A stretch of 64,000 bases of DNA, taken from positions 118,473-182,472 of the forward strand of contig NZ_VLLI01000013.1 in assembly GCF_007830615.1 (NCBI RefSeq). Reading direction: 5' to 3'. This DNA is from Mucilaginibacter frigoritolerans (GTDB lineage: Bacteria > Bacteroidota > Bacteroidia > Sphingobacteriales > Sphingobacteriaceae). The translations under genes were made by a program, and so were the position numbers. The notes beneath the pieces are model-generated. The model searched no databases. It saw only the letters and a program-made list of their open reading frames with translations, and was not told where the DNA came from. This document shows, piece after piece, positions 36,112 through 44,967 of this stretch; positions within the stretch are counted from its first letter, which is position 1, and every line of letters begins with the position of its first letter.

Positions 36112-37662
36112 ATGATACCTGTTGGACAAAACGTCCTCACTTTAGATGATTTCTCTGACATTATATTTAATAATAAGACAGTTACATTACCATCCGCTGC
36201 TTTAGAAAAAGTTAAAATCAATTTTCAGTTTCTTCAGCAATTTTCTTCCAATAAATTAATTTACGGTATCAATACCGGTTTTGGGCCAATGGCTCAATAT
36301 AAGGTAAGCGAAGAAAACCTGCTTCAGCTACAATATAACCTGATCCGCAGTCATAGTTCAGGCAGTGGTGCATGGTTGCCGCCTATTTTGGTTAAAGCGT
36401 TGATGATAGCCCGCTTAAATAGCTTAATGCAAGCATATTCTGGTGTGCACACAGATGTTGTTGAATTACTGAGAGAACTCATCAATAAAAATATTACTCC
36501 TTGTATTTTTGAACACGGTGGGGTAGGTGCCAGTGGCGATTTAGTTCAGTTGGCTCATTTAGGATTGGTATTGATAGGAGAGGGAGAGGTACTTTATGAA
36601 GATAAAATCCATTCGACTGCCGAATTGTTCAAAACGTTAGGAATAAAACCACTCGCTATTCATGTGCGTGAAGGATTGGCCATTTTAAATGGTACATCAG
36701 CCATGACAGGTATTGGTATGGTAAATATTATTCAGGCTCAAAAGCTATTGGGATGGTCGGCCATGTTTTCGGCAATGACTAATGAAATTGTGGAGGCTTA
36801 TGATGACCATTTTTCGCATGAATTGAATATCGTAAAACATCATAAAGGTCAAAATAAGATTGCGGAAACAATGCGTGATATTCTGGAGGGAAGTAAAATG
36901 ATCAGGAAACGTTCCGATCATTTATACCACCCGGATAATATCGATATGGAGGTTTTTGAAGATAAGGTTCAAGAATATTACTCCCTGCGTTGCGTGACAC
37001 AGGTATTAGGGCCTATTTATGATACTATTTCACAAGCCGAACAAGTAGTTACCAATGAACTGAATTCGGTAAACGATAACCCGGTTATTGATCATGCTAA
37101 TCATAACGTGTTTCATGGTGGAAACTTCCATGGTGATTATGTTTCCTTAGAAATGGATAAGCTGAAAATTGCGATTACTAAATTGTCAATGCTTTCAGAA
37201 CGCCAACTAAATTATTTGCTTAATAATAAACTTAATCAAAAATTCCCGGCATTTGTAAATCTGGGTGTATTAGGGTTGAATTTTGGGATGCAGGGTGTAC
37301 AATTTACTGCTACTTCAACAGTAGCCGAAAATCAAACATTATCATTCCCTATGTATGTACACAGTATCCCTAATAATAATGATAATCAGGATATTGTAAG
37401 CATGGGATGCAATGCGGCATTGATTACCAAAAAAGTAATTGATAACTCATTCGCGGTAATTGGAATACAGCTAATGACTATTGTGCAAGCTATTGATTAT
37501 TTAGATTGCCAGGAGAGACTTTCGCCTCAAACACTTGAATTGTACAAAGAAATAAGAAAGATATTCCCTAAATTTATTGAAGATCAACCTCATTATAAGG
37601 TGATGGAAAAAGTTAGAATTTACCTGGAAATCAATCATCCTCCAATTTCATTTAAGGATTAA
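36112..37662 (+). CDS. Aromatic amino acid ammonia-lyase, probable tyrosine ammonia-lyase
   Basis: A 516-residue MIO enzyme. The Ala-Ser-Gly triad that cyclises into the MIO electrophile is in GGVGASGDLVQL (about 140), and GINTGFGPM (about 53) carries the conserved active-site tyrosine region. The substrate-selectivity segment NLIRSHSSGSG has the His-Ser pair that I recall in the flexirubin-associated tyrosine ammonia-lyase of Flavobacterium johnsoniae, and the whole protein reads like that enzyme. It should deaminate tyrosine to 4-coumarate, the aryl-polyene starter. It is tightly followed by fabG (3 bp). Confidence 0.92.
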   Translation: MIPVGQNVLTLDDFSDIIFNNKTVTLPSAALEKVKINFQFLQQFSSNKLIYGINTGFGPMAQYKVSEENLLQLQYNLIRSHSSGSGAWLPPILVKALMIARLNSLMQAYSGVHTDVVELLRELINKNITPCIFEHGGVGASGDLVQLAHLGLVLIGEGEVLYEDKIHSTAELFKTLGIKPLAIHVREGLAILNGTSAMTGIGMVNIIQAQKLLGWSAMFSAMTNEIVEAYDDHFSHELNIVKHHKGQNKIAETMRDILEGSKMIRKRSDHLYHPDNIDMEVFEDKVQEYYSLRCVTQVLGPIYDTISQAEQVVTNELNSVNDNPVIDHANHNVFHGGNFHGDYVSLEMDKLKIAITKLSMLSERQLNYLLNNKLNQKFPAFVNLGVLGLNFGMQGVQFTATSTVAENQTLSFPMYVHSIPNNNDNQDIVSMGCNAALITKKVIDNSFAVIGIQLMTIVQAIDYLDCQERLSPQTLELYKEIRKIFPKFIEDQPHYKVMEKVRIYLEINHPPISFKD

Positions 37663-37665
37663 ATA

Positions 37666-38394
37666 ATGAAAACCGCTTTAGTTACAGGAGGTTCAAGAGG
37701 TATTGGCAGGGCTGTTTGTGTTAAACTGTCCTCAATGGGTTATTTCGTACTTGTAAATTATAAAAACAATTTACAGGAAGCAGAAACTACCCTTTCACTT
37801 ATTAAAGAAAATGGCGGTGATGGTGAATTGCTTCAGTTTGATGTTGCTGAAAGAGAGCAGATAAAACAAATTCTGGGTGATTGGATTAGCAACCATAATG
37901 ATCATGTTATTGAAGTACTTGTAAATAATGCAGGTATAAAAGATGATAGCCTGATGGCATGGATGAAGGATGAACAGTGGGATAATGTTATAAAAACAAG
38001 CCTTGAGGGCTTTTTCTTTGTTACCCGTTTGGTATTGGATGGCATGATGATGAACAGGTACGGGAGGATTATTAATGTGGTATCCTTATCAGGATTAAAA
38101 GGCTTGCCTGGCCAGGCCAATTATTCAGCTGCAAAAGCAGGTGTTATTGGAGCAACCAAAGCATTAGCACAGGAAGTTGGCAGAAGTGGTATTACGGTAA
38201 ATGCTGTAGCTCCGGGTTTTATAAAAACAGACATGACTGGTGACCTTGACGAAAAAGAACTGAAAAGGATGATTCCTGTAAATAGATTTGGAACATCTGA
38301 AGAGGTAGCGCATACAGTAGGTTTCTTAGCTTCAAAGGATGCCGCTTACATTACCGGACAGGTATTATCTGTTAATGGTGGTTTATATTCATAA
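37666..38394 (+). CDS. fabG: 3-oxoacyl-ACP reductase (FabG-type SDR)
   Basis: A 242-residue classical short-chain dehydrogenase. The NADPH motif TGGSRGIGRAV is at about residues 7-17, NNAG at about 87, and the catalytic Ser-Tyr-Lys set in SLSGLKG...YSAAKAG (about 142-159). The sequence reads most like FabG enzymes of fatty-acid and polyene synthesis, which reduce the beta-keto group in each elongation cycle. It is 3 bp after the ammonia-lyase and 4 bp before the next dehydratase-like gene. Confidence 0.92.
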   Translation: MKTALVTGGSRGIGRAVCVKLSSMGYFVLVNYKNNLQEAETTLSLIKENGGDGELLQFDVAEREQIKQILGDWISNHNDHVIEVLVNNAGIKDDSLMAWMKDEQWDNVIKTSLEGFFFVTRLVLDGMMMNRYGRIINVVSLSGLKGLPGQANYSAAKAGVIGATKALAQEVGRSGITVNAVAPGFIKTDMTGDLDEKELKRMIPVNRFGTSEEVAHTVGFLASKDAAYITGQVLSVNGGLYS

Positions 38395-38398
38395 ATTG

Positions 38399-38815
38399 AT
38401 GACATCTGCCCGCAATATATTATCACTCATCCCGCAAAGACCACCATTTGTAATGGTTGATGAATTATTGTATTGTGACAAATTCATTACCAAAACAACT
38501 TTTAAAATTGTTGATGATAATGTTTTAGTTGTTAATGGAGAATTTACAGAAGCAGGTTTAATGGAAAATATTGCCCAGACAGCCGCAGCAAGAGCCGGGT
38601 ACTTGGCTCAAATAGAAAATAAGCCTGTTGCTGTAGGATATATTGGCGCTGTTAAAAACTTTGAAATATTTGATTTGCCTAAAGTGAAGGATGAACTTTT
38701 AACAGAGGTTAAAATAGAAAACCAAGTGTTTGATGTTACCATTATTTTAGGGATTGTAAAATGCAATGATATGATACTGGCCCAATGTGAAATGAATATT
38801 TTTATTGGTAACTAA
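38399..38815 (+). CDS. Hotdog-fold dehydratase-like protein of the polyene pathway
   Basis: 138 residues with the hotdog start LSLIPQRPPFVMVDELL, a FabZ hallmark, and the central helix GLMENIAQTAAARAGY. The FabZ catalytic HFPxxP segment is replaced by EFTEAGLMENIAQ, so the usual catalytic His is not evident and only Glu/Gln candidates remain. Similar proteins lie in aryl-polyene and flexirubin loci (ApeP-like). It may be a dehydratase with a divergent active site or a non-catalytic partner. The ATG at 38399 follows the fabG stop by 4 bp; an upstream in-frame start inside fabG is less likely. Its stop overlaps the next ATG by one base. Confidence 0.82.
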   Translation: MTSARNILSLIPQRPPFVMVDELLYCDKFITKTTFKIVDDNVLVVNGEFTEAGLMENIAQTAAARAGYLAQIENKPVAVGYIGAVKNFEIFDLPKVKDELLTEVKIENQVFDVTIILGIVKCNDMILAQCEMNIFIGN

Positions 38816-39945
38816 TGGCAGCCGTTTATATTATTGCAGATAATGTTTTTTCGCCAATTGGAAAAACTACTGCCCAAAACCTTGAACTTTTAAAAGCGGG
38901 TGTTTCAGGAATAAAAAAACACCATAATGCTAAGTTATCAGACGATTCTTTCTACGCCTCTCTTTTTGTTGCAGATGCCTTTGAAGTTAACACAGAGTAC
39001 ACCAAATTTGAACAATTGCTGATTGCCTCTATTAGCAATGCAATATTAGATAGTGAGATTGATATAAGTGACAAAAATACAATACTGATTATTTCTTCAA
39101 CTAAAGGGAATATCGGACTACTAGAAACAGAAGCTTACTCATCTGATTTACAAAAGAGGATAGCATTAAATACTTCATCTAAATTAATAGCAGAATATTT
39201 TGGTTTTGTAAATGAGCCCATTGTGATTTCTAATGCCTGTATCTCTGGAATTATGGGCATTATTACTGGCATGAGATTAATTCAATCCGGTCAATTTGAA
39301 AATGTAATTGTTGCAGGAGCTGATGTTGTCACGAAGTTTATTCTTTCAGGTTTTCAGTCGTTCCAGGCCATTGGCACAACTCCGTGTAAGCCATTTGATA
39401 TTAATAGAAATGGGATAAGTTTAGGCGAAGGTGCGGCAACGGTTGTTTTATCGTCAAAATCAAAAAATAAAATTGATATACAGGTTTTAGGAGGTGCCGT
39501 CAGTAATGATGCTAATCATATTTCCGCACCATCCCGTACTGGTGCGGAACTTTCTTGGGCTATTGAATGTACTTTGAAACAGGCAAATCTTTTATCGGGA
39601 GATATTGATTTTATATCCGCTCATGGAACAGCAACTATTTATAATGATGAAATGGAAGCGAAGGCAATTAATTTATCCAATCTTCAGCATACTCCGGTAA
39701 ATAGCTTAAAAGGATATTATGGACATACTTTAGGTGCTGCAGGCCTCATTGAATCTATTATCTCAATTCATTCACTAAAAGAAAATAGAATAATTCCAAC
39801 TCTGGGTTTCGAAGAAATTGGAGTAAGCACACCTGTAAATGTCTGTATGGAATTAGTGCATGGCAATTACAATAATTGTCTTAAAACTGCTTCAGGATTT
39901 GGTGGCTGTAATGCCGCTGTAGCTTTTGGGAAGCGTAAGGTGTAA
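38815..39945 (+). CDS. Beta-ketoacyl-ACP synthase (aryl-polyene type)
   Basis: 376 residues with a thiolase fold and a complete Cys-His-His triad: SNACISG (about 142), SAHGTAT (about 268) and GHTLGAAG (about 304). It catalyses decarboxylative condensation with malonyl-ACP. It is slightly short for FabF (about 410) but matches the ketosynthases found beside the ammonia-lyase in flexirubin and aryl-polyene loci. It overlaps the hotdog gene by one base and is the last gene before the large surface-protein gene. Confidence 0.88.
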   Translation: MAAVYIIADNVFSPIGKTTAQNLELLKAGVSGIKKHHNAKLSDDSFYASLFVADAFEVNTEYTKFEQLLIASISNAILDSEIDISDKNTILIISSTKGNIGLLETEAYSSDLQKRIALNTSSKLIAEYFGFVNEPIVISNACISGIMGIITGMRLIQSGQFENVIVAGADVVTKFILSGFQSFQAIGTTPCKPFDINRNGISLGEGAATVVLSSKSKNKIDIQVLGGAVSNDANHISAPSRTGAELSWAIECTLKQANLLSGDIDFISAHGTATIYNDEMEAKAINLSNLQHTPVNSLKGYYGHTLGAAGLIESIISIHSLKENRIIPTLGFEEIGVSTPVNVCMELVHGNYNNCLKTASGFGGCNAAVAFGKRKV

Positions 39946-40388
39946 TTTATTTCGGAATATTTTCTTTTCTAATTTCTATTTAAATATTTAGTGTAAATTA
40001 ATTATTGGATAATTTTTTATTACTGCTTGTTTATTAGGTAGTTGATTTTAATTATGCTGTATTCCCAAAATGTTAATTTATTGTCATTTTGGGGAGATGT
40101 ATTAAAAATTAGATCATTAGCGTTACTTATTCCTCTTTTATTGGTTTTCAAATTAAATCGGTATCAAAACTGTCTCTGTTTAATAATTAAAATCACTTAA
40201 TTTATCCGACAGAATTTCCTGAAAGTGAAACAAAGAAAAGTAAAATTCCGTATTAACACAAAGTAATATCGCGCTTGCTAATTGCGTGGTTAATACTATT
40301 GATTAATTATTTAGTGCTTTTTAATGTAAACCAGATGGTGGGGCCTCTGAATGAATTTCGTTTTCCGGATTTAGGATAACTATTAACA
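39946..40388. other. 443-bp intergenic region before the T9SS surface-protein gene
   Basis: AT-rich with no convincing open frame. It contains a 9-bp perfect hairpin (40064-40072 with 40085-40093, 12-nt loop) about 120 bp after the ketosynthase stop, without a T-tract. No exact -7 consensus is found close to the next ATG. The gap is long enough for the next gene to have its own promoter. Confidence 0.5.
40064..40093 (+). repeat. Hairpin-forming inverted repeat, possible terminator of the first pigment operon
   Basis: CCCAAAATG and its exact complement are separated by 12 bp, about 120 bp downstream of the ketosynthase stop codon. There is no poly-T tail. It may end the first pigment operon before the surface-protein gene. 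Confidence 0.4.
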
Positions 40389-43300
40389 ATGAGGAACTAT
40401 TTTTTTGTATTTCTTTTTCTTCTAGTTACATTAAATGCCAGCGGTGAGTCTGACGGATTGACTGTGAAGCTATCTTCATCATCTTCATCTATTTGCTCAG
40501 GTGGAGCTGCTGTTTTAACAGCATCAGTATCTGGCGGTGCAGCTCCTTACACATATATCTGGAATACAGGTGAAGTTACATCATCTATAAGTGTAAATAA
40601 AGGCGGCACCTATAAAGTTATTGTAAGTGATAGTGCACCAGGTAGTACACCGGTTACTGAAGAGATAACCATTGCCACTAATGCTACACCCAATGCGCCA
40701 ACGGTAGCGAATACTATAATTTGTCCTAATAGTACCGCTACACTTACGGCTTCGGCTCCCGGAGGATTATACCAATGGTATGATGCTCCCGTTGGAGGGA
40801 ACCTGTTAGCATCAGGGTCAACCTATACTACAAAACCTTTAACCATCGCCACTACTTTTTATGTTGAAACAACTCTTAATGGTTGTACAAGTGCAAGAAC
40901 TTCTGTAACTGTATATCTGTATGGTAAACCATCTGTTACTAATGCAACGATATGCCAGGGGAGTTCTGCCGTTTTATCAGCAAGTGGAGGGGACACCTAT
41001 TCTTGGTATGCATCTGCGTCAGGAGGAAAGGTTTTAAGTACTTCGGCGCAATTTACTACTCCCGTTCTAATGTACCCAACTACCTACTATGTAGTTGCTG
41101 TAATTAATGGATGTGCAAGTTTACCAACCCCTGTTAATGCTTATGTTTCTACTGCTCCTCTAGCACCCATTGCGCCAGGTGTTGCCATTTGTACCGGAGC
41201 TACAGCAAGCCTTCATGCTACATCTTCTCAGGGAGTGGTTGATTGGTTTACTGTTCCTGAAGGTGGTGTCTCTTTAATTTCAAGCCCCGACTTCACAAGC
41301 CCTCAATTAACTTCTAGCACTACATATTACGTACAGGTTACGTCTCCCACAGGTTGTATCAGTGCCAGAACACCTGTTAAAGTAACTGTTGAGCCGACGC
41401 TTCAGGCTCCTGTTGTTCATGATTTTGCAACTTGTTATGGGACCAGCATAACACTCACTGCATCTGGTAGCGGAGGTACTTTACAGTGGTTTAATTCTGC
41501 AACAAGTACTACAGTTTTAGCTAGTGGAAATACTTTTAATACACCCGCTCTAAACACATCAACTACTTATTATGTTCAGGTAACTAATGGTGGGTGTTTT
41601 AGCCCGCGGTCTGCGGTAAATATCACGGTCAATGGGCCGGTTATAGCACCAAATGCCGCCGGCCTCATAACCTGTTCGGGATCAGTTACAACGTTAACAG
41701 CTACTTCTATACAAAGTGGAAGTACTTTTGCTTGGTATGATGCAGCAAAAGGTGGTAATTTACTAGCATCTACTGCAGTGTATGTAACGCCACCTATTAA
41801 TTCAACCACAACCCTTTATGTACAAGCCTCATTAAATGGTTGTATAAGTTCACGTACTGCGGTTACTATATCAATACTGCCAATTCCTACTGCTCCAGTT
41901 ACATCCGGGGCCCCTCTTTGTACAGATAACCAGGGAATTACTCCATCTGGGGTTACCATTTGTGAAGGCAATCAGGCTATGCTTATAGCTTCAGGAGCAA
42001 ACAATGTGACATATGAATGGTTTGATGCCCAAACCGGAGGTGACTTTTTAATTGCTAACTCTGTTTACATTACTCCAATATTAAACAAAACAACAACTTA
42101 TTATGTGCAAAGTACCGCGAATGGGTGCAATAGTCCGCGTATTCCGATAATGGTAAATGTAATTACACAAGCTCAATGCGCAACAAATGTAACTACCAGC
42201 AGTGTGGGTTCAACTAATGTTACTGTATCTGCAACAAAAGCACCAACAGCCAGAAATGTTTCAATCTGTTCTGGTAACAATGCAATATTAACAGCTACAT
42301 CCCCTGGAGGTTGTTATGAATGGTACGATGCAACTACAGGGGGCAATTTATTGAAAACCGGTGCGGTATATACTACTCCTGTACTTATTGCAAATACAAA
42401 TTATTATGTGCAAACAACTTTAAATGGAATTACAAGTCCCAGAACTCCTGTAACTGTTAGTGTTGTTGCTGCACCTACAGCACCTGTGGCTAAGGAGCCT
42501 ACGGTTTGCTTTGGTAATTCAACTACACTCATAGCGAGTGGTTTGCCTGGTACCTATGCATGGTATGATAAGCCTTTGGGTGGTAATCTTTTATCTAAAG
42601 AAAGTGCTTTTGTTACACCATATATCACACAAGATACAGCTTATTATGTGCAATCTGGATTGGATTATTATTATTGTTCAGGCCCGCGAACAAAGGTTAA
42701 AGTTTTTGTAAATGCAGTTCCTACAATAATAAGTGCATCAACATTGGCTATTTGTAGTGGTAATGTATTAAATTATACAATAGAATCAAATATAGCTGCA
42801 ACCACATTTAACTGGAGTCGTACTGCTGTGGCCGGAATCAGTAATGCTGCTTTAAATAATCAAACATCAAACACAATAAATGAAACGTTAATAAATACAA
42901 GTGATACAACAGAAACAGTTACTTATATTATTACTCCTATTGCAAATGGTTGCAGCGGCGCCTCATTAAATTTAGTTGTTACAGTTAGCCCCAATACCGT
43001 TGTCACAAGCCCAGCAGCAGTTACAATCTGTAATAGCACATCGGTTAATTATAAATTTTCCCTTAACACTATTGGAACATTTTTTAGATGGAGTAGGGCA
43101 ACAGTACCTGGAATAAAAAATGCAGCGATAACTGGGCAACAGAGCAGTAATATAAATGAAGTTTTGTATAATACCAGTAATGCTCCTATAAATGTTACCT
43201 ATGTTTTTACTTATCAAACAACTAATTGCCAAGTGGGGACATTTAATTTAGTTGTAACCGTTAATCCTGAATCTAATATCACCAGTCCGCCTACAGAAAC

Positions 43301-44825
43301 TGTTTGCAGTGGAACGCCCTTAAACTATACTATAACTTCAAATGTTTCTTCGTCTACCTTTAGTTGGTCAAGGGTAGCAGTTAAGGGTATAAGCAATGCC
43401 GCCATAGCCAACCAGGCTTCTAATACCATTAATGAAAGCTTAATTAATACTTCAGCAAGTGCAATAAGAGTTATTTATATTATTACACCAACAAATAATA
43501 ATTGTGCAGGTATTGCTTTTAGCCTTTCTGTTATAGTAAATCCTCAACAGTCAGCTCCCATGGCAAACAGTAATTCGCCCGTTTGTATGGGGAGTGGAAT
43601 AGAATTAAATACTCCAACAGTTATTAATGCAACCTATTTATGGACAGGTCCAGCGGGGTTTCAATCTGCTTCCCAAAATCCGGTTATTAATAGTGTTACA
43701 GCAGATAATGCAGGGGTCTATAATTTATATACCATAATAAATGGGTGTTCAAGCCCAGCATCATCTGTTAATGTTGTTGTTGATCCTCCTCCATTAGCTA
43801 ACGCTGGCCCTGATCAGATTGTTTGTCTAAATGCAAGTGAAGTAAATCTTTTAGGTAAAGTATCCGGTGGAACAACAACTGGAATTTGGACAACAAATGG
43901 TAGCGGAACATTTTTTCCATCAAGCAACGTTTTAAATGCAGAATACCTTCCATCTTCAACTGATATGGCAGCAGGATCTGTAATGCTTACGCTATCATCT
44001 ACCAGCCCGGATAATTGTACAATTTCAACTTCAAGTATGAATGTGACGTTTCAGCTATTGACCGGTGTTAAAGCTGGGAATAGCCAGATATTATGTGCTC
44101 AAACTTATGCGGTTAAATTAGATGGCCAGGTATTTGCACCAGGAGGCGGATTATGGAAATCTTCAGGAACCGGGACATTCAGTCCATCAGCCTCAGATTT
44201 AAATGCATCTTATATTCCTGATGCTACGGATCTTAAAAATGGAAAAGTAACATTAACCCTTCATGCTGTTAATGCAGGAGAATGTTATACCTCTGAAGAT
44301 TCGCTGACCATAACCTTCCTTCCTCCGCCAACAGTTAATGCAGGCGGTATAAGGTATGTATTGAGAGGAAATGCCATTGTTTTAACTCCTACAGTAAGTG
44401 ATAACAAGGTTCAGTATCAATGGTCTCCAGATGTTAATATCAACAATACAACTATAAAAAATCCAACAATTACCGGTGATGAAAATATTACCTATACGCT
44501 TACGGTTACCGATAGTTTAGGATGCGTTACCAGGGATCAAACAAATATTGTGGTGTCTCCAGAACTGGTTGTGCCTAATACCTTTACACCAAATGGTGAT
44601 GGAATAAATGATTTATGGGAAGTAAAAGGTCTTATAGCTTATCAAAATGCTGTTATCGATGTTTTTGACAGGTATGGGCAAAAGGTATTCCATTCGGTTG
44701 GCTATGGATCTTCGTGGGATGGTTCATGTAATGGCCGGATAATACCACCGGGTACCTATTACTATGTAATTGATCTCAAAGTAAACGGTCAAGTACTTTC
44801 CGGCTCTTTAGCATTGGTTAAGTAG
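40389..44825 (+). CDS. Large Ig-repeat cell-surface protein with type IX secretion C-terminal domain
   Basis: 1478 residues with an N-terminal signal peptide (about 1-19), a SprB-like Ig domain (about 25-98), eight Ig-like repeats of about 80 residues, three PKD-like repeats of about 92 residues, four further Ig/PKD-type units, and a CHU_C (gliding-motility-associated) C-terminal domain. The last reads VPNTFTPNGDGINDLWEV, then IDVFDRYGQKVF and GTYYYVIDLKVNG. CHU_C domains are type B signals for export by T9SS, so the protein should be exposed at or released from the surface, probably as an adhesin. No enzymatic domain is seen. It lies on the same strand inside the pigment locus, where such a gene is unexpected. 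Confidence 0.9.
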   Translation: MRNYFFVFLFLLVTLNASGESDGLTVKLSSSSSSICSGGAAVLTASVSGGAAPYTYIWNTGEVTSSISVNKGGTYKVIVSDSAPGSTPVTEEITIATNATPNAPTVANTIICPNSTATLTASAPGGLYQWYDAPVGGNLLASGSTYTTKPLTIATTFYVETTLNGCTSARTSVTVYLYGKPSVTNATICQGSSAVLSASGGDTYSWYASASGGKVLSTSAQFTTPVLMYPTTYYVVAVINGCASLPTPVNAYVSTAPLAPIAPGVAICTGATASLHATSSQGVVDWFTVPEGGVSLISSPDFTSPQLTSSTTYYVQVTSPTGCISARTPVKVTVEPTLQAPVVHDFATCYGTSITLTASGSGGTLQWFNSATSTTVLASGNTFNTPALNTSTTYYVQVTNGGCFSPRSAVNITVNGPVIAPNAAGLITCSGSVTTLTATSIQSGSTFAWYDAAKGGNLLASTAVYVTPPINSTTTLYVQASLNGCISSRTAVTISILPIPTAPVTSGAPLCTDNQGITPSGVTICEGNQAMLIASGANNVTYEWFDAQTGGDFLIANSVYITPILNKTTTYYVQSTANGCNSPRIPIMVNVITQAQCATNVTTSSVGSTNVTVSATKAPTARNVSICSGNNAILTATSPGGCYEWYDATTGGNLLKTGAVYTTPVLIANTNYYVQTTLNGITSPRTPVTVSVVAAPTAPVAKEPTVCFGNSTTLIASGLPGTYAWYDKPLGGNLLSKESAFVTPYITQDTAYYVQSGLDYYYCSGPRTKVKVFVNAVPTIISASTLAICSGNVLNYTIESNIAATTFNWSRTAVAGISNAALNNQTSNTINETLINTSDTTETVTYIITPIANGCSGASLNLVVTVSPNTVVTSPAAVTICNSTSVNYKFSLNTIGTFFRWSRATVPGIKNAAITGQQSSNINEVLYNTSNAPINVTYVFTYQTTNCQVGTFNLVVTVNPESNITSPPTETVCSGTPLNYTITSNVSSSTFSWSRVAVKGISNAAIANQASNTINESLINTSASAIRVIYIITPTNNNCAGIAFSLSVIVNPQQSAPMANSNSPVCMGSGIELNTPTVINATYLWTGPAGFQSASQNPVINSVTADNAGVYNLYTIINGCSSPASSVNVVVDPPPLANAGPDQIVCLNASEVNLLGKVSGGTTTGIWTTNGSGTFFPSSNVLNAEYLPSSTDMAAGSVMLTLSSTSPDNCTISTSSMNVTFQLLTGVKAGNSQILCAQTYAVKLDGQVFAPGGGLWKSSGTGTFSPSASDLNASYIPDATDLKNGKVTLTLHAVNAGECYTSEDSLTITFLPPPTVNAGGIRYVLRGNAIVLTPTVSDNKVQYQWSPDVNINNTTIKNPTITGDENITYTLTVTDSLGCVTRDQTNIVVSPELVVPNTFTPNGDGINDLWEVKGLIAYQNAVIDVFDRYGQKVFHSVGYGSSWDGSCNGRIIPPGTYYYVIDLKVNGQVLSGSLALVK
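40685..42715 (+). repeat. Eight tandem Ig-like repeats (about 80 codons each)
   Basis: Within the surface protein, eight divergent copies share an ICxGxxaxLxAs opening, a WYDAxxGGxLL centre, a TTYYVQ strand and an NGCxSpRtpV end, each starting with a Pro/Ala linker. The copies differ in sequence, so they are old duplications rather than a recent expansion. The seventh and eighth are lengthened by insertions. Confidence 0.8.
42716..43555 (+). repeat. Three tandem PKD-like repeats (about 92 codons each)
   Basis: Three copies share ICSGxxlNYtixSN, FxWSRaaVxGIxNAAI, NTINExLiNTS and a YIITP strand. They follow the Ig-like repeats directly and are more alike one another than those, most clearly the first and third. 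Confidence 0.8.
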
Positions 44826-44898
44826 GATGCCTTCTGATTTGAGCGTTCTATCTGGCTATCTTTAGTAATAATTTATTTTATGTAACTAAGTTTTAAGG

Positions 44899-44933
44899 TT
44901 TGTTGTTAAATGCTTATCCTGTGTTTATCTTTA
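44899..44933 (+). promoter_or_regulatory. Candidate promoter before the ketosynthase fusion gene
   Basis: TTTGTTG (44899-44905) and TATCTTTA (44926-44933) are 20 bp apart. The -7 element differs from TAnnTTTG only at its last base. It would give a leader of about 30 nt before the TTG start at 44968 and would make the second pigment operon independent of the surface-protein gene. Confidence 0.35.
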
Positions 44934-44967
44934 GCCCTTGAGTTTAATTATATAAGGTCTATAAGAT

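Noticed and set aside
40685..43555. CRISPR-like periodicity in the repeat region
   Set aside because: The repeats are about 240-276 bp, protein-coding and divergent at DNA level, in one continuous reading frame.
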